The notes: generated by a model not told the origin, from the sequence alone. A DNA stretch of 64,000 bases from Haloterrigena salina JCM 13891 (GCF_000337495.1 NZ_AOIS01000036.1:17691-81690), one strand, 5' to 3'. Positions 26,116 through 34,216 are shown, numbered from the stretch's first letter. Numbers and translations: made by a program.

Positions 26116-26719
26116 GGTCGAATCGCCGTTCGCGCCGGTCATCGATATCGATTCGGCCGCGAGTCTCCGGGTCGACTGTTACGTCCGTGGGAGCGTTCCG
26201 CCGGCCATCACGGCGACCATCGACGACGTCGTTGAGCGGCTCCGAGACCTCGACGAACGCGACGTGATCGACGACCACCGGGTGATCCACTGGCCGCCCG
26301 AGTACCGCTCGACCGCCGGATCGACCGGTGAAAACGGGTCGACCCGCGACGAACTCGTCGCCGAGTTCGAACGCTGGGCCGCCCGGAACGGCCACTCGCT
26401 CGAGCCGGCGTTTCGCCGACAGGCGGTTCCGCCGTCGCCGTTCGACACCGACTCCGACCAACCGCGCGAGCGAGTTCGGGTTCCGGTCGTCGCGCTGGCG
26501 ATCTCCGAGGTCGAAGAGGACGCGACGATCGCGGACGCCGTCGACGCGAACGCAGCGTCGATTCGAGGCGTCGTCCCCTATACGGAACGGCCGTCGGCGG
26601 AGCGGTCGCGGACGTACACCGTCAACGACCTGCTCGCGACCGTCGAAACGAACGGGAACGACGTTCTCACGGGGACGCACCAACGCGAGGGCCCGACGCC
26701 GCTTGGGGGCCGCCAATGA
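26102..26719 (+). CDS. Conserved haloarchaeal protein of unknown function, 205 residues
   Basis: Two-part protein. Residues 18-60 (ASLRVDCYVRG.., IDDVVERLRDLDERDVIDDHRVIHWPPE) look like a small alpha/beta domain; residues 75-130 contain DELVAEFERWAARNGHSLEPAFRRQ and RVRVPVVALAISE; the end has RTYTVNDLLATVE. I have the impression of a common haloarchaeal family, but cannot name a function. It is translationally coupled to a small HTH gene before and a PhaB-type reductase after it. Confidence 0.75.
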   Translation: MPAGEVESPFAPVIDIDSAASLRVDCYVRGSVPPAITATIDDVVERLRDLDERDVIDDHRVIHWPPEYRSTAGSTGENGSTRDELVAEFERWAARNGHSLEPAFRRQAVPPSPFDTDSDQPRERVRVPVVALAISEVEEDATIADAVDANAASIRGVVPYTERPSAERSRTYTVNDLLATVETNGNDVLTGTHQREGPTPLGGRQ

Positions 26720-27516
26720 GTGCGGAAATGGCCGACCGACCGGCCGAATTGGAGCGTCCGTCCCGCCAGCCGCTCTCGGGGCGAACGTGTCTGGTGACCG
26801 GCGGCTCGCGCGGGATCGGACGCGGCATCGCTCGAGAACTCGGGCGGTACGGCGCGACCGTGATCGTCAACTACCGTTCCTCGGAGACCGACGCCCACGC
26901 GGTCGCCGACGCGATCACCGAGGCCGACACCGACGGTACGGCCCATCCGGTACAGGCCGACGTCACCGACCGCAGTGCGGTCGACACGATGCGCGACGCG
27001 GTCGCCGACGCGTTCGGTCCGATCGACGTCCTCGTCAACAACGCGGGCATCACGGCCGACCGCACGTTCGCGAACATGACCGCCGAGGACTGGCACCGCG
27101 TCGTCGACGTCTCGCTCAACGGCGCGTTCAACTGCACGAAGGCGTTCTACGACGACCTCGAGGCCGCTCCGAACGGCCGAATCATCAGCGTCTCGAGCGT
27201 GATCGGCAAGCAGGGGAACGTCGGGCAGGCGAACTACGCCGCGGCCAAGAGCGGCCTCTTCGGCTTTACCAGGTCGCTCGCGCTCGAGTTGGCCGGAACG
27301 GGAACGACGGCCAACTGCATCGCCCCCGGTTTCACGCGGACGGAGATGATCGAGTCCATTCCCGAGACCGTTCGGGACGACCTGCGCGAGGACATCCCGC
27401 TCGAGCGGTTCGCGACCGTCGAGGAGATCGCCGGGCTCGTCCGCTATCTCGCGAGCGAGCAGTCGGGATACGTCACCGGCGAAGTTATCGACGTCAATGG
27501 CGGGATCGACCTCTAA
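26716..27516 (+). CDS. SDR reductase of the FabG/PhaB type (probable acetoacetyl-CoA reductase)
   Basis: 266 residues, short-chain dehydrogenase. Cofactor motif TGGSRGIGRGIA near residue 36, NNAG (about 103), catalytic Ser in SVSSVIGKQG and YAAAK for Tyr/Lys. The sequence GNVGQANYAAAKSGLFGFTRSLALELA (in two parts) and NCIAPGFTRTEMIESIPE closely follow bacterial PhaB/FabG, pointing to NADPH reduction of acetoacetyl-CoA to (R)-3-hydroxybutyryl-CoA for polyhydroxyalkanoate. Haloarchaea lack fatty-acid synthase, so a PHA role is more likely than FabG. No phaC or phaE is in the window, so the role is inference. It overlaps the preceding gene as ATGA. Confidence 0.85.
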   Translation: MSAEMADRPAELERPSRQPLSGRTCLVTGGSRGIGRGIARELGRYGATVIVNYRSSETDAHAVADAITEADTDGTAHPVQADVTDRSAVDTMRDAVADAFGPIDVLVNNAGITADRTFANMTAEDWHRVVDVSLNGAFNCTKAFYDDLEAAPNGRIISVSSVIGKQGNVGQANYAAAKSGLFGFTRSLALELAGTGTTANCIAPGFTRTEMIESIPETVRDDLREDIPLERFATVEEIAGLVRYLASEQSGYVTGEVIDVNGGIDL

Positions 27517-27698
27517 GCGGCGGCTCGGTGTCGGACTGATTGCGGCGGTCAGTGAGAATCTCGACAACGCTCGTTTTCGAACCGATAGATCTGGTGGATC
27601 GCCGTCCGGTACGGATGGCCGATCGACGACCGGACGGCGGGCGGTCCCCGCGGCCCGTGCCTCAATGACCGCGGGGCGCCACTGCAGTTCGCCGTTGC

Positions 27699-27716
27699 AA
27701 CCCGGCGAGCCGGGTT
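27699..27716 (+). terminator. Hairpin AACCCGGC-GA-GCCGGGTT followed by T residues
   Basis: Perfect 8-bp stem with a 2-nt gap, about 180 nt after the PhaB-type gene and followed by a short T run. Possibly the terminator of the operon; distance from the stop is large. Confidence 0.35.
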
Positions 27717-27741
27717 TCCATCCCCGCGACCGCGACGGCCG

Positions 27742-27762
27742 CACACCGGAGCTACCGGTGTG
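27742..27762 (+). repeat. Hairpin CACACCGG-AGCTA-CCGGTGTG
   Basis: Perfect 8-bp stem and 5-nt loop, 26 nt after the previous hairpin. Two such stems in 64 nt are unusual; this one may be an operator or part of a structured transcript. No gene is present from 27517 to about 27826. Confidence 0.4.
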
Positions 27763-27826
27763 ATCGATGCTAGTGTGGTCCCCTTCAAAACGGTTGAGAG
27801 GGTGTGCACGACGCCTGCACGGTCGC

Positions 27827-28165
27827 GAGGATCAGCTGCGCGAACGCGATCCGACGTCGGGTCGTCCGGCTTCGATCCGGTCAGCGAGACGGTCGACGCG
27901 AAGTCGCGCGGGCTACTACCTCGACCGGGGCACCGTGACGATCACGCTGACCGCGGATCGGGACTCGGGACGCGTCCTCGGGACGAGTCTCGTCAGCGGG
28001 TACGGGGGAGGGACGGTCCACCGCAGTCACGCGATCGTGGCGTTCACGGAGCGCGCTACCGTCTTCGAACTGGAGAACTACGACCTCGCGTACGCGCCGC
28101 CGTTCAACACGACGTGGGATCCGGTATTCGTCGCCGCGAAGGTGCTCGGCGGCGAACTGCGGTAC
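27827..28165 (+). pseudogene. Remnant of an FAD/NAD disulfide oxidoreductase (C-terminal dimerisation domain)
   Basis: The C-terminal domain of CoA-disulfide reductase or NADH oxidase-type enzymes is clear in one frame at 27908-28165: AGYYLDRGTVTITL, DSGRVLGTSLVSGYGGG and ELENYDLAYAPPFNTTWDPV. The preceding part is in a different frame (SGFDPVSETVDAKSR, about 27865-27909), and before that the first frame resumes (EDQLRERD, 27827-27850). At least two frameshifts, including a probable 2-nt loss in a CGCG run near 27903, and loss of the whole FAD and NAD domains make it non-functional. Good conservation of the remaining domain suggests recent decay. Confidence 0.8.
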
Positions 28166-28266
28166 CGAATGCGAGGACCGTCGGCGGCCGTTCGATGTTC
28201 GACGGGATGCACGACGGGCGAACACCAGGGATAGAACTTTGTGGTTCGTCGGTCGAAATCCGTGCG

Positions 28267-28572
28267 ATGCTCGTCATTCACGCGACGTTTCCGGTCGATT
28301 CGGACCACCGCGACGAAGCCCTCGAACTCGTACAGGACCTCGCCGAAAGCTCCCGTGAGGAAGACGGCGTCGTCGACTATCGGGTCGCGACGGACGCCGA
28401 GGATCCGAACGTGTTCCGGTTCTTCGAACGATACGAGGACGAAGCCGCCTTCGGTGCGCACGCGGAGACCGACCACTTCGAGGCGTTCGAAGACGCGCTC
28501 CCGGAGTTGCTTTCTGGCGACCCGGAGGTCACTCGGTTCGACGTCGAGTCCGCGTCGCCGGTCGAACTGTAA
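28267..28572 (+). CDS. Antibiotic biosynthesis monooxygenase (ABM) domain protein
   Basis: 101 residues, a single ferredoxin-like ABM domain as in YgiN quinol monooxygenase and other small dimeric oxygenases. Visible: MLVIHATFPVDSDHRDEALEL at the start, EEDGVVDYRVATDAEDPNVF, FFERYEDEAAFGAHAETDHF and FEDALPELLSG. No cofactor residues are needed in this family. Substrate unknown; often linked with quinone or thiol detoxification. It follows a decayed FAD reductase, which might once have been its partner. Confidence 0.8.
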   Translation: MLVIHATFPVDSDHRDEALELVQDLAESSREEDGVVDYRVATDAEDPNVFRFFERYEDEAAFGAHAETDHFEAFEDALPELLSGDPEVTRFDVESASPVEL

Positions 28573-28743
28573 CGACCGCTGCGTCGCGGTCGTGTCGCGG
28601 CGAATTCACCCTCTGATCGACACTCGTGTCCGATTGCGACAGCGTTCAGCGACGGTAGCACGTCCGCTCCCGAGATCTCCGGTATGCGATCGGCTCGCTT
28701 CCCGAGCCCTCTCGACGTCGCGTCGCCGCTGCCGGTCGATATC

Positions 28744-29574
28744 TCACTCGGCGAGAAACGCCTCGAGGCGGTCCCGGTACGCGTCCGGTCGGTCCTCGGT
28801 CACCCAGTGGCCGGCGTCCTCGAGTGCGACGAGTTCGCCGCCGATATCGTCGACGAGTCGCCGGCCGTCGTCGACGGGCTGTTCCGCGTCCGCTACGCCC
28901 CACAGACACAGCAGTTCGGCGTCGATGGCGTCGTAGTCGATTTCGGTCGTGTGGTTCGTGTTCGTCGCGACGGCAGCGCGGGCGAACGCCCGCCGACCGT
29001 CGGTTCGGAGCCAGGGCTCGGTCATCCCGTCGACCCACTCCGGTTTCGGGTCGGCCCGTTCGAGCCCCTCGACGAACGCGTGATCGAGTCGCTCGCGGAA
29101 CGCGTCGGCGTCCATGTCGAGGGTCCGGGGGAGCCCCAGCGAGGTGACGTACTCGACCGGCCAGGAGCCGTACGCCGTCGCGTTCGAGAGGACCAGTTTG
29201 TCGATCCGATCGTCCGTGTGCGCGGCGTACCGGAGCGCGACGCCGCCGCCGATGTCGTGACCGACGACGTGGAACGCCTCGAGTCCGAGTCGGTCGACCA
29301 GACCGGCGACGACCTGCTCCTGCGCGCGGATCGAGCGGTCGAACGCGTCGCGCCGATCGCTGTTGCCGTAGCCGACGAAGTCCGGGACGATCGTCCGGAA
29401 CTGCTCTGCTACCTGCGGCGCGATCCGCCGCCAGAGAAACGACCATGTGGGAATTCCGTGGAGAAACACGACCGGTTCTCCCTCGCCCTCGTCGCGGTAC
29501 GCGACTGACAGCTCGTGGCCGTCGACGGTGACGGTGGTCTCCGCCTGTGACTCGGACCAGGTGTCGTGATTCAC
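28744..29574 (-). CDS. Alpha/beta hydrolase of the haloalkane dehalogenase/epoxide hydrolase type
   Basis: 276 residues. Oxyanion motif HGIPTWSFLWR, PDFVGYGNSDR and a nucleophile elbow VVGHDIGGGVALRYA in which the nucleophile is Asp, as in haloalkane dehalogenases and epoxide hydrolases, not Ser. Catalytic His is in LEDAGHWVTEDRPD and the cap domain lies at about residues 135-205. The halide-binding Trp after the nucleophile is Ile here (DIGG), so true dehalogenase activity is doubtful; epoxide or fluoroacetate-type hydrolysis is possible. Confidence 0.82.
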   Translation of the reverse strand: MNHDTWSESQAETTVTVDGHELSVAYRDEGEGEPVVFLHGIPTWSFLWRRIAPQVAEQFRTIVPDFVGYGNSDRRDAFDRSIRAQEQVVAGLVDRLGLEAFHVVGHDIGGGVALRYAAHTDDRIDKLVLSNATAYGSWPVEYVTSLGLPRTLDMDADAFRERLDHAFVEGLERADPKPEWVDGMTEPWLRTDGRRAFARAAVATNTNHTTEIDYDAIDAELLCLWGVADAEQPVDDGRRLVDDIGGELVALEDAGHWVTEDRPDAYRDRLEAFLAE

Positions 29575-29667
29575 GTGCCGTCGTTCGACCCCGGCCGTGA
29601 AAGCGTTGTGCCGGTCGGTCGGCTTCGCGACGACCCAGGGCGCGTTTCGACCGGGTCCGTCGCCGAA

Positions 29668-30210
29668 TCAGGAGTCGTCGGTGTCGTCCCGATCGACGAT
29701 GAGCTGACTGCGCTCCGTCTCCGGATCGTCACCCTGTACCAGCAGCGAGACCTTCTCCTCGCTGAGATCGTCGATCACGTCGACGGCCTCGATCATCCAC
29801 GTGTAGAGGCCGAGCTTGAACTGTCGGCGGACCGCGTCGACCGACCGGTGCGAGTAGACGTTGACGCGTCCCCCGTCGGAAAGGACGCGCGACTGTTTCT
29901 CGACGATGCCGAACTCGACCAGATCGGTGAGATGTCTGGTGACGACGCTCCGATCCCGGTCGACCATCGACGCGAGTTCGTTGACGGTGATCTCCGGTTC
30001 GGCCATCAGACACCGACAGATCTCGAGTTCGGTCTCGGAGATCCCGAAGACGGTCCGCATGAGCCGCTTCTCGTCCGGCGTTTCGATCGGGACGGTGTCG
30101 TCGATCTCCGTCATCGACTCGTCACAACACGTCATCGCCGCGCTGCCCAGCTGATAGTCGCCACAGGACTCACAGCGGTACACCGCGAGTTCCACGTCGG
30201 AAGAGACCAT
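29668..30210 (-). CDS. Zinc-binding HTH transcription regulator
   Basis: 180 residues. An N-terminal zinc-finger-like segment (YRCESCGDYQLGSAAMTCCDES, Cys at about 12, 15, 28, 29, in two parts) is followed by a MarR/TrmB-like winged helix at about residues 55-115 (SETELEICRCLMAEPEITV, DRDRSVVTRHLTDLVEFGIV, wing DGGRVNVYSHRS). The C-terminal 60 residues look helical (LGLYTWMIEAVDVIDDL) and could form the dimer. TATA-like TTTACTG about 27 nt upstream suggests a leaderless mRNA. Target genes unknown; the divergent SDR is one candidate. Confidence 0.78.
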   Translation of the reverse strand: MVSSDVELAVYRCESCGDYQLGSAAMTCCDESMTEIDDTVPIETPDEKRLMRTVFGISETELEICRCLMAEPEITVNELASMVDRDRSVVTRHLTDLVEFGIVEKQSRVLSDGGRVNVYSHRSVDAVRRQFKLGLYTWMIEAVDVIDDLSEEKVSLLVQGDDPETERSQLIVDRDDTDDS

Positions 30211-30411
30211 TGACGCCGATACACCGGCCCCGCAGTAAAGGCTTTCAGCCGTCGCGAGTACCGATCGTCGGTGACCGAGGAACGTAGTAAGTCCGGGCGG
30301 CCGGCTCCATCGCTGATCGATACCACGTCGACACTCTCACTCGAAACCGACTGTGTGCGATCCGCCCACAGTCGGTAGAGGCTTTTCCCCTAAGGAGCGA
30401 TAGCGTGCGGG

Positions 30412-31221
30412 ATGCCAGTAGCAGACGAACCTCGAACGACGGAGTCCGTTCGCGACCACTCCAGCGTCACCGGTGAGACGGCCGTTGTGACGGGCGCCTC
30501 GAGCGGTATCGGCCGGGCGATCACCGAGACGTTCGTCGCGGACGGCGCCGACGTCGTCATCTGTTCGCGAACGCGGGACGACGTCGAGGCCGTCGCGGAC
30601 GAACTCAACGGGGCGAACCTCCCCGGGTCGGTCCATCCCGTCGAGTGCGACGTTACCGATCGCGACTCGGTCGAGGCGCTCGCCGAGGCGACGCTCGAGG
30701 AGTTCGACACTGTCGACGTCTTGGTCAACAACGCGGGCGGGGCCGGTGACGGCGGACCCCTGCAGGAGGTAGAGCCCGAGGGCTGGGAGGGGGTCGTCGA
30801 GGTGAACCTCACGGGTACGTACAACGTCACCCGCGCGTTCGCCGACGCGCTCCGGAGCGACGGCGGAGCGATCGTCAACACGTCCAGTATGGCCGGTCGC
30901 TACGGCGTCGCCGGAATGGGGCCGTACAGCGCCGTGAAGGCGGGGGTCAGCGCACTCACCCGAACGCTGGCCGCCGAGTGGGCCGAGGACGACGTTCGCG
31001 TGAACGCGGTCGAGCCCGGGTTCATCGCGACGCCGCCGGTCCGCGAGGGGTTCGGCCTCGACGAGATTCCGGACCGAGAGCCGGTCGCTCGAGAGGTCGG
31101 CTCGCCCCATGAGGTCGCCGACCTCGTCCGCTTCCTCGCGAGCGACGCCGCGTCGTTCGTGACGGGACAGACGCTCTCGCCGACCGGCCCACCGAACACG
31201 TTCGAGCCGCCGGGGAGGTAG
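30412..31221 (+). CDS. SDR family oxidoreductase
   Basis: 269 residues. TGASSGIGRAI (cofactor) near residue 27, NNAGG (about 105), Ser in NTSSMAGRYG and YSAVK for the catalytic Tyr/Lys. The extended N-terminus of 20 residues is polar. FabG-like overall with NAVEPGFIATPP; substrate not predictable, 3-oxoacyl derivatives or sugars and polyols are all possible. A TATA-like GGCTTTTCC about 28 nt upstream indicates its own promoter. Confidence 0.85.
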   Translation: MPVADEPRTTESVRDHSSVTGETAVVTGASSGIGRAITETFVADGADVVICSRTRDDVEAVADELNGANLPGSVHPVECDVTDRDSVEALAEATLEEFDTVDVLVNNAGGAGDGGPLQEVEPEGWEGVVEVNLTGTYNVTRAFADALRSDGGAIVNTSSMAGRYGVAGMGPYSAVKAGVSALTRTLAAEWAEDDVRVNAVEPGFIATPPVREGFGLDEIPDREPVAREVGSPHEVADLVRFLASDAASFVTGQTLSPTGPPNTFEPPGR

Positions 31222-31229
31222 TCCGTCAC

Positions 31230-31418
31230 GGTCGTCCACGAATCGGCACTCGACTCGCGGGCACGATTCTTCGCACCTAGTCCGCGGATCGAGCCCCCTC
31301 TTTCCCGTGCGAGCGGGCCGATCCGCGCCCCTCGCTCGCTGAAAGCTCGCGCGGTCGCCCGGCCGACGCCCGCCGACGCGCCCGTGACGACGACCTTCGA
31401 GTCGGTATCGCCGCTCAT
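31230..31418 (-). pseudogene. N-terminal fragment of a second SDR gene
   Basis: From the ATG at 31418 the minus strand reads MSGDTDSKVVVTGASAGVGRA then ARAFSERGARIGPLARERGG, the first beta-alpha-beta unit of a classical SDR with its TGxxxGxG motif. After about 40 residues the similarity stops, and no NNAG or YxxxK motif follows before the frame runs antisense into the intact SDR gene. A truncated remnant in the 346-bp gap 31222-31567. Confidence 0.7.
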
Positions 31419-31567
31419 CGCGTTTTTCGAAACCGGTCCCACGCGGTCTCGACGCGCGTTCCCCGCGAGGTCCGCTTTTTTCCTGCTGGTCGTCGAACGG
31501 TGCGTCATGCGCATCGACTCGCCTCTCGATCGCGTCGCGTTCACCGGTCCGGTCCGAGCCGCGGGTG

Positions 31568-33430
31568 ATGTCGGTGACTGACGCCGACGCCTATCCGCCG
31601 ATCGAGGCCTACGGCGTCGTCGGGAACCTCGAGACGTGCGCGCTCGTCGCGCCGGACGGCTCGATCGACTGGTTCCCGTTCCCCCACCTCGAGTCGCCGA
31701 GCATCCTCGCCGCGATCCTCGACGCCGAGCGCGGGGGGCGATTTCGGATCGCCCCGACTGATTCCTTCGAGACGGAGCGGCGGTACGTCGACGACACGAA
31801 CGTCCTCGAGACGACGTTCCGGACCGACGACGGGACGGCGACCGTAACGGACTTCCTGCCGCCGGCCGGTCGGACCGACCACCCGAAGAAAGTCCTCTAT
31901 CGCAAACTCGCCTGCGCAGACGGGAGCGTCGAGCTCGAGGTCGAACTCGAGCCGCGGTTCGATTACGGCCGCGCGGAGACGTCGATCGAACGGGTCGATG
32001 GCGGCGTCCTCGCCGAGGGCGACGAGGAACGGACGCTGCTCGAGAGTCCGATCGACCTCGCAATCGATGACGGCCGGATCACCGGCGACCTCTCGCTCGA
32101 GGCCGGCGACGAGGAGTGGTTCCTGCTCCGGTGTACGGGCGCCGAGGACGCGAACACGGATCCCGAGGCCGCGCTGGCGGAGACGATCGACTACTGGGCC
32201 GACTGGGCCCACGACTGCGATGCCGACGGCGACTGCGCGTTCGAGGGGGCGTGGCACGACACCGTCGTTCGGTCCGAACTCGTGCTGAAGCTCCTGACCC
32301 ACGCCGAATCGGGTGGGATCGCGGCTGCGCCGACGACCTCGCTACCCGAGGACATCGGCGGCGTCCGCAACTGGGACTACCGGTTCAACTGGCTGCGCGA
32401 CGCCGGCTTTACAGTGCAGGCACTGATGAACCTCGGCACCGCCGACGAGGCGAACGACTACTTCGACTGGTTCATGGATCTCTGCCAGGCCGACGATCCC
32501 GAAGCGATCCAGCCGCTGTACGGGCTCCACGGCGATTCCGATCTCGAGGAGCGGGAACTGGAGCACTTCGAGGGGTATCGCGGGTCCAGTCCCGTGCGAA
32601 TCGGCAACGGGGCCGCCGAGCAGCGCCAACACGACACCTACGGGGAACTCCTGCTGGCCGTCGACGAGATGCACCGACACGGTCGCGAACTGGACCCCGA
32701 CGAGTGGGACCGGATCCGCGATATCGTCGAGTACGTCCGCGAGATCTGGACCGAGCCCGACGCGGGCATCTGGGAGGTCCGCGGCGGGGCCGAACACTTC
32801 GTCTACTCGAAGGTGATGTGTTGGGTCGCCCTCGATCGCGGGATCGCGCTCGCGACCGACGGTGGCTACGACGCCCCGGTCGGGGAGTGGCGGGAGACCC
32901 GCGAGCGGATCAGGGCGGACGTCCTCGAGAACGGGTACGACGAGGATGTCGGGGCGTTCGTGCAATCCTACGGGTCGGACGCGCTCGACGCGACGGGGCT
33001 GTTGCTCCCGATCGTCGGCTTCCTGCCCTTCGACGACGACTGCGTGCAGGGAACGATCGACGCGATCGAGGAGACGTTAGTCGAGGACGAGGTGTTCGTC
33101 CAGCGGTACGACGGCGACGACGGACTCCCGGGCGACGAGGGAGCGTTCGTCCTCTGCTCGAGCTGGTTCGTCGACGCGCTCGCGCTCTCCGGGCGCATCG
33201 CGGAGGCTCAATCCCGATTCGAGACGCTGCTCGAGTACCTGAACCCGCTCGGGCTCGTCGCAGAGGAGATCGATCCCGAGAGCGGCGCCCACCTCGGGAA
33301 CTACCCGCAGGCGTTCAGCCACATCGGGATCGTCAATAGCGCCCTGTATCTGGGCTACGCCCGGGGGCTCGAGACGCCCGGACCGGCACCGATGGGGATC
33401 CGACTTGGCGACCCGGTCGTTTCGTCGTGA
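31568..33430 (+). CDS. Glycoside hydrolase family 15 (glucoamylase or trehalase-like)
   Basis: 620 residues from ATG 31568; a GTG one codon upstream is also possible. Archaeal GH15: N-terminal domain with IEAYGVVGNLETCALVAPDGSIDWFPFPHLESPS (in parts, residues 10-45), then the (alpha/alpha)6 barrel with PTTSLPEDIGGVRNWDYRFNWLRDAGF, in which RNWDYR-WxRD is the substrate-binding signature, and C-terminal VEEIDPESGAHLGNYPQAFSHIG (AEEIDPE-type) containing the second catalytic Glu. No signal peptide, so cytoplasmic. Archaeal members hydrolyse malto-oligosaccharides or trehalose from the non-reducing end. No trehalose synthesis genes adjacent. Confidence 0.9.
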   Translation: MSVTDADAYPPIEAYGVVGNLETCALVAPDGSIDWFPFPHLESPSILAAILDAERGGRFRIAPTDSFETERRYVDDTNVLETTFRTDDGTATVTDFLPPAGRTDHPKKVLYRKLACADGSVELEVELEPRFDYGRAETSIERVDGGVLAEGDEERTLLESPIDLAIDDGRITGDLSLEAGDEEWFLLRCTGAEDANTDPEAALAETIDYWADWAHDCDADGDCAFEGAWHDTVVRSELVLKLLTHAESGGIAAAPTTSLPEDIGGVRNWDYRFNWLRDAGFTVQALMNLGTADEANDYFDWFMDLCQADDPEAIQPLYGLHGDSDLEERELEHFEGYRGSSPVRIGNGAAEQRQHDTYGELLLAVDEMHRHGRELDPDEWDRIRDIVEYVREIWTEPDAGIWEVRGGAEHFVYSKVMCWVALDRGIALATDGGYDAPVGEWRETRERIRADVLENGYDEDVGAFVQSYGSDALDATGLLLPIVGFLPFDDDCVQGTIDAIEETLVEDEVFVQRYDGDDGLPGDEGAFVLCSSWFVDALALSGRIAEAQSRFETLLEYLNPLGLVAEEIDPESGAHLGNYPQAFSHIGIVNSALYLGYARGLETPGPAPMGIRLGDPVVSS

Positions 33431-33447
33431 GTTGGGTGATACCTCCC

Positions 33448-33461
33448 CCCAAACTGTTGGG
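33448..33461 (+). promoter_or_regulatory. Palindrome CCCAA-ACTG-TTGGG upstream of the Bat-type regulator
   Basis: Five-bp inverted arms with a 4-nt spacer, 29 nt before the regulator start. It matches most fixed positions of the bacterio-opsin upstream activating sequence (ACC-c-n-actag-TT-n-GG) recognised by Bat in Halobacterium. The same arms and spacing recur at 34166-34179. Confidence 0.6.
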
Positions 33462-33490
33462 CGCTCCGGGACGTACGATCCCATGACAGG

Positions 33491-34135
33491 ATGATCACGG
33501 CGTCGCTGCGGATACGTCTCCCCGAGGACGCGTGGGTCGCGGAGGTCTCTCGCTCGTTCCCGAGCGCCACCTTCCGTCTCCTGTCGGGGGTCCGAACCGG
33601 CGACAGGGCAGTGGAACTGGGTGAAGTGGTCGCCGAGAACCCGCGGGAGGTTTCGGGAGCGATCGCGACCCATCCGTCGATCGAAGCCCACGAGCGGCTG
33701 GCGGTGACGGACGACCGATCGCTCTCGAAGTACGAAACGACCGAGACGGCGCTGTACGAGTTCGTCGAATCGGCCTCGCTTCCGCCCGAGTTTCCGATCG
33801 TCGTCCGCGCCGGCTGGTACGAACTGGATTTCACGGGGACGCGCGACGAGTTCGACGGACTGCGGGCGATGCTCGAGGACGCGACCCTCCGGTACGAACT
33901 CCAGTCGCTCGTCGAGGCCGACGAGACCGCGACGCTGCTCACCGACAGGCAGCGGGCGACGCTCGAGGCGGCGCTCCGGGAGGGCTACTTCGAGGTTCCG
34001 CGGGAGTGTACGCTCGACACGGTCGCGGGAACGCTCGGCGTCGACGAATCGACGGCGAGCGGCGTCCTCCGTCGCGGCCAAGCCAAACTGGTCAAGTGGC
34101 ACTTGACCGGGGCGGACGGCGATCGACTCGACTGA
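33491..34135 (+). CDS. Bat-type (bacterio-opsin activator) HTH_10 regulator
   Basis: 214 residues. N-terminal bacterioopsin-activator GAF/HTH-associated domain (residues 1-150, e.g. ITASLRIRLPEDAWVAEVSR and FPIVVRAGWYELDFTG) and a C-terminal HTH_10 (LTDRQRATLEAALREGYFEVPRE then VAGTLGVDESTASGVLRRGQAKLVKW, residues about 150-207). Lacks the PAS and GAF sensor modules of full-length Bat, so input is unknown. Its own promoter and that of the next gene carry the same bop-UAS-like palindrome, suggesting autoregulation and control of the carotenoid oxygenase. Confidence 0.88.
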   Translation: MITASLRIRLPEDAWVAEVSRSFPSATFRLLSGVRTGDRAVELGEVVAENPREVSGAIATHPSIEAHERLAVTDDRSLSKYETTETALYEFVESASLPPEFPIVVRAGWYELDFTGTRDEFDGLRAMLEDATLRYELQSLVEADETATLLTDRQRATLEAALREGYFEVPRECTLDTVAGTLGVDESTASGVLRRGQAKLVKWHLTGADGDRLD

Positions 34136-34165
34136 CCGGCCCGGTTCCGGCGTCTCGCACGCGAT

Positions 34166-34179
34166 CCCAAGCTCTTGGG
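34166..34179 (+). promoter_or_regulatory. Palindrome CCCAA-GCTC-TTGGG upstream of carotenoid oxygenase
   Basis: Same inverted arms and 4-nt spacer as the site at 33448-33461 but with a different spacer sequence, as expected for a protein-binding site and not for a simple duplication. It lies 37 nt before the probable ATG of the oxygenase gene and 30 nt after the regulator stop. Confidence 0.6.
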
Positions 34180-34216
34180 CCAGTTGATTCGGACTGATGC
34201 GTGTTACATCCGGTCG

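Noticed and set aside
28744..29574. Haloalkane dehalogenase
   Set aside because: The Asp nucleophile fits, but the halide-binding Trp next to it is replaced by Ile, so only the broader hydrolase class is claimed.
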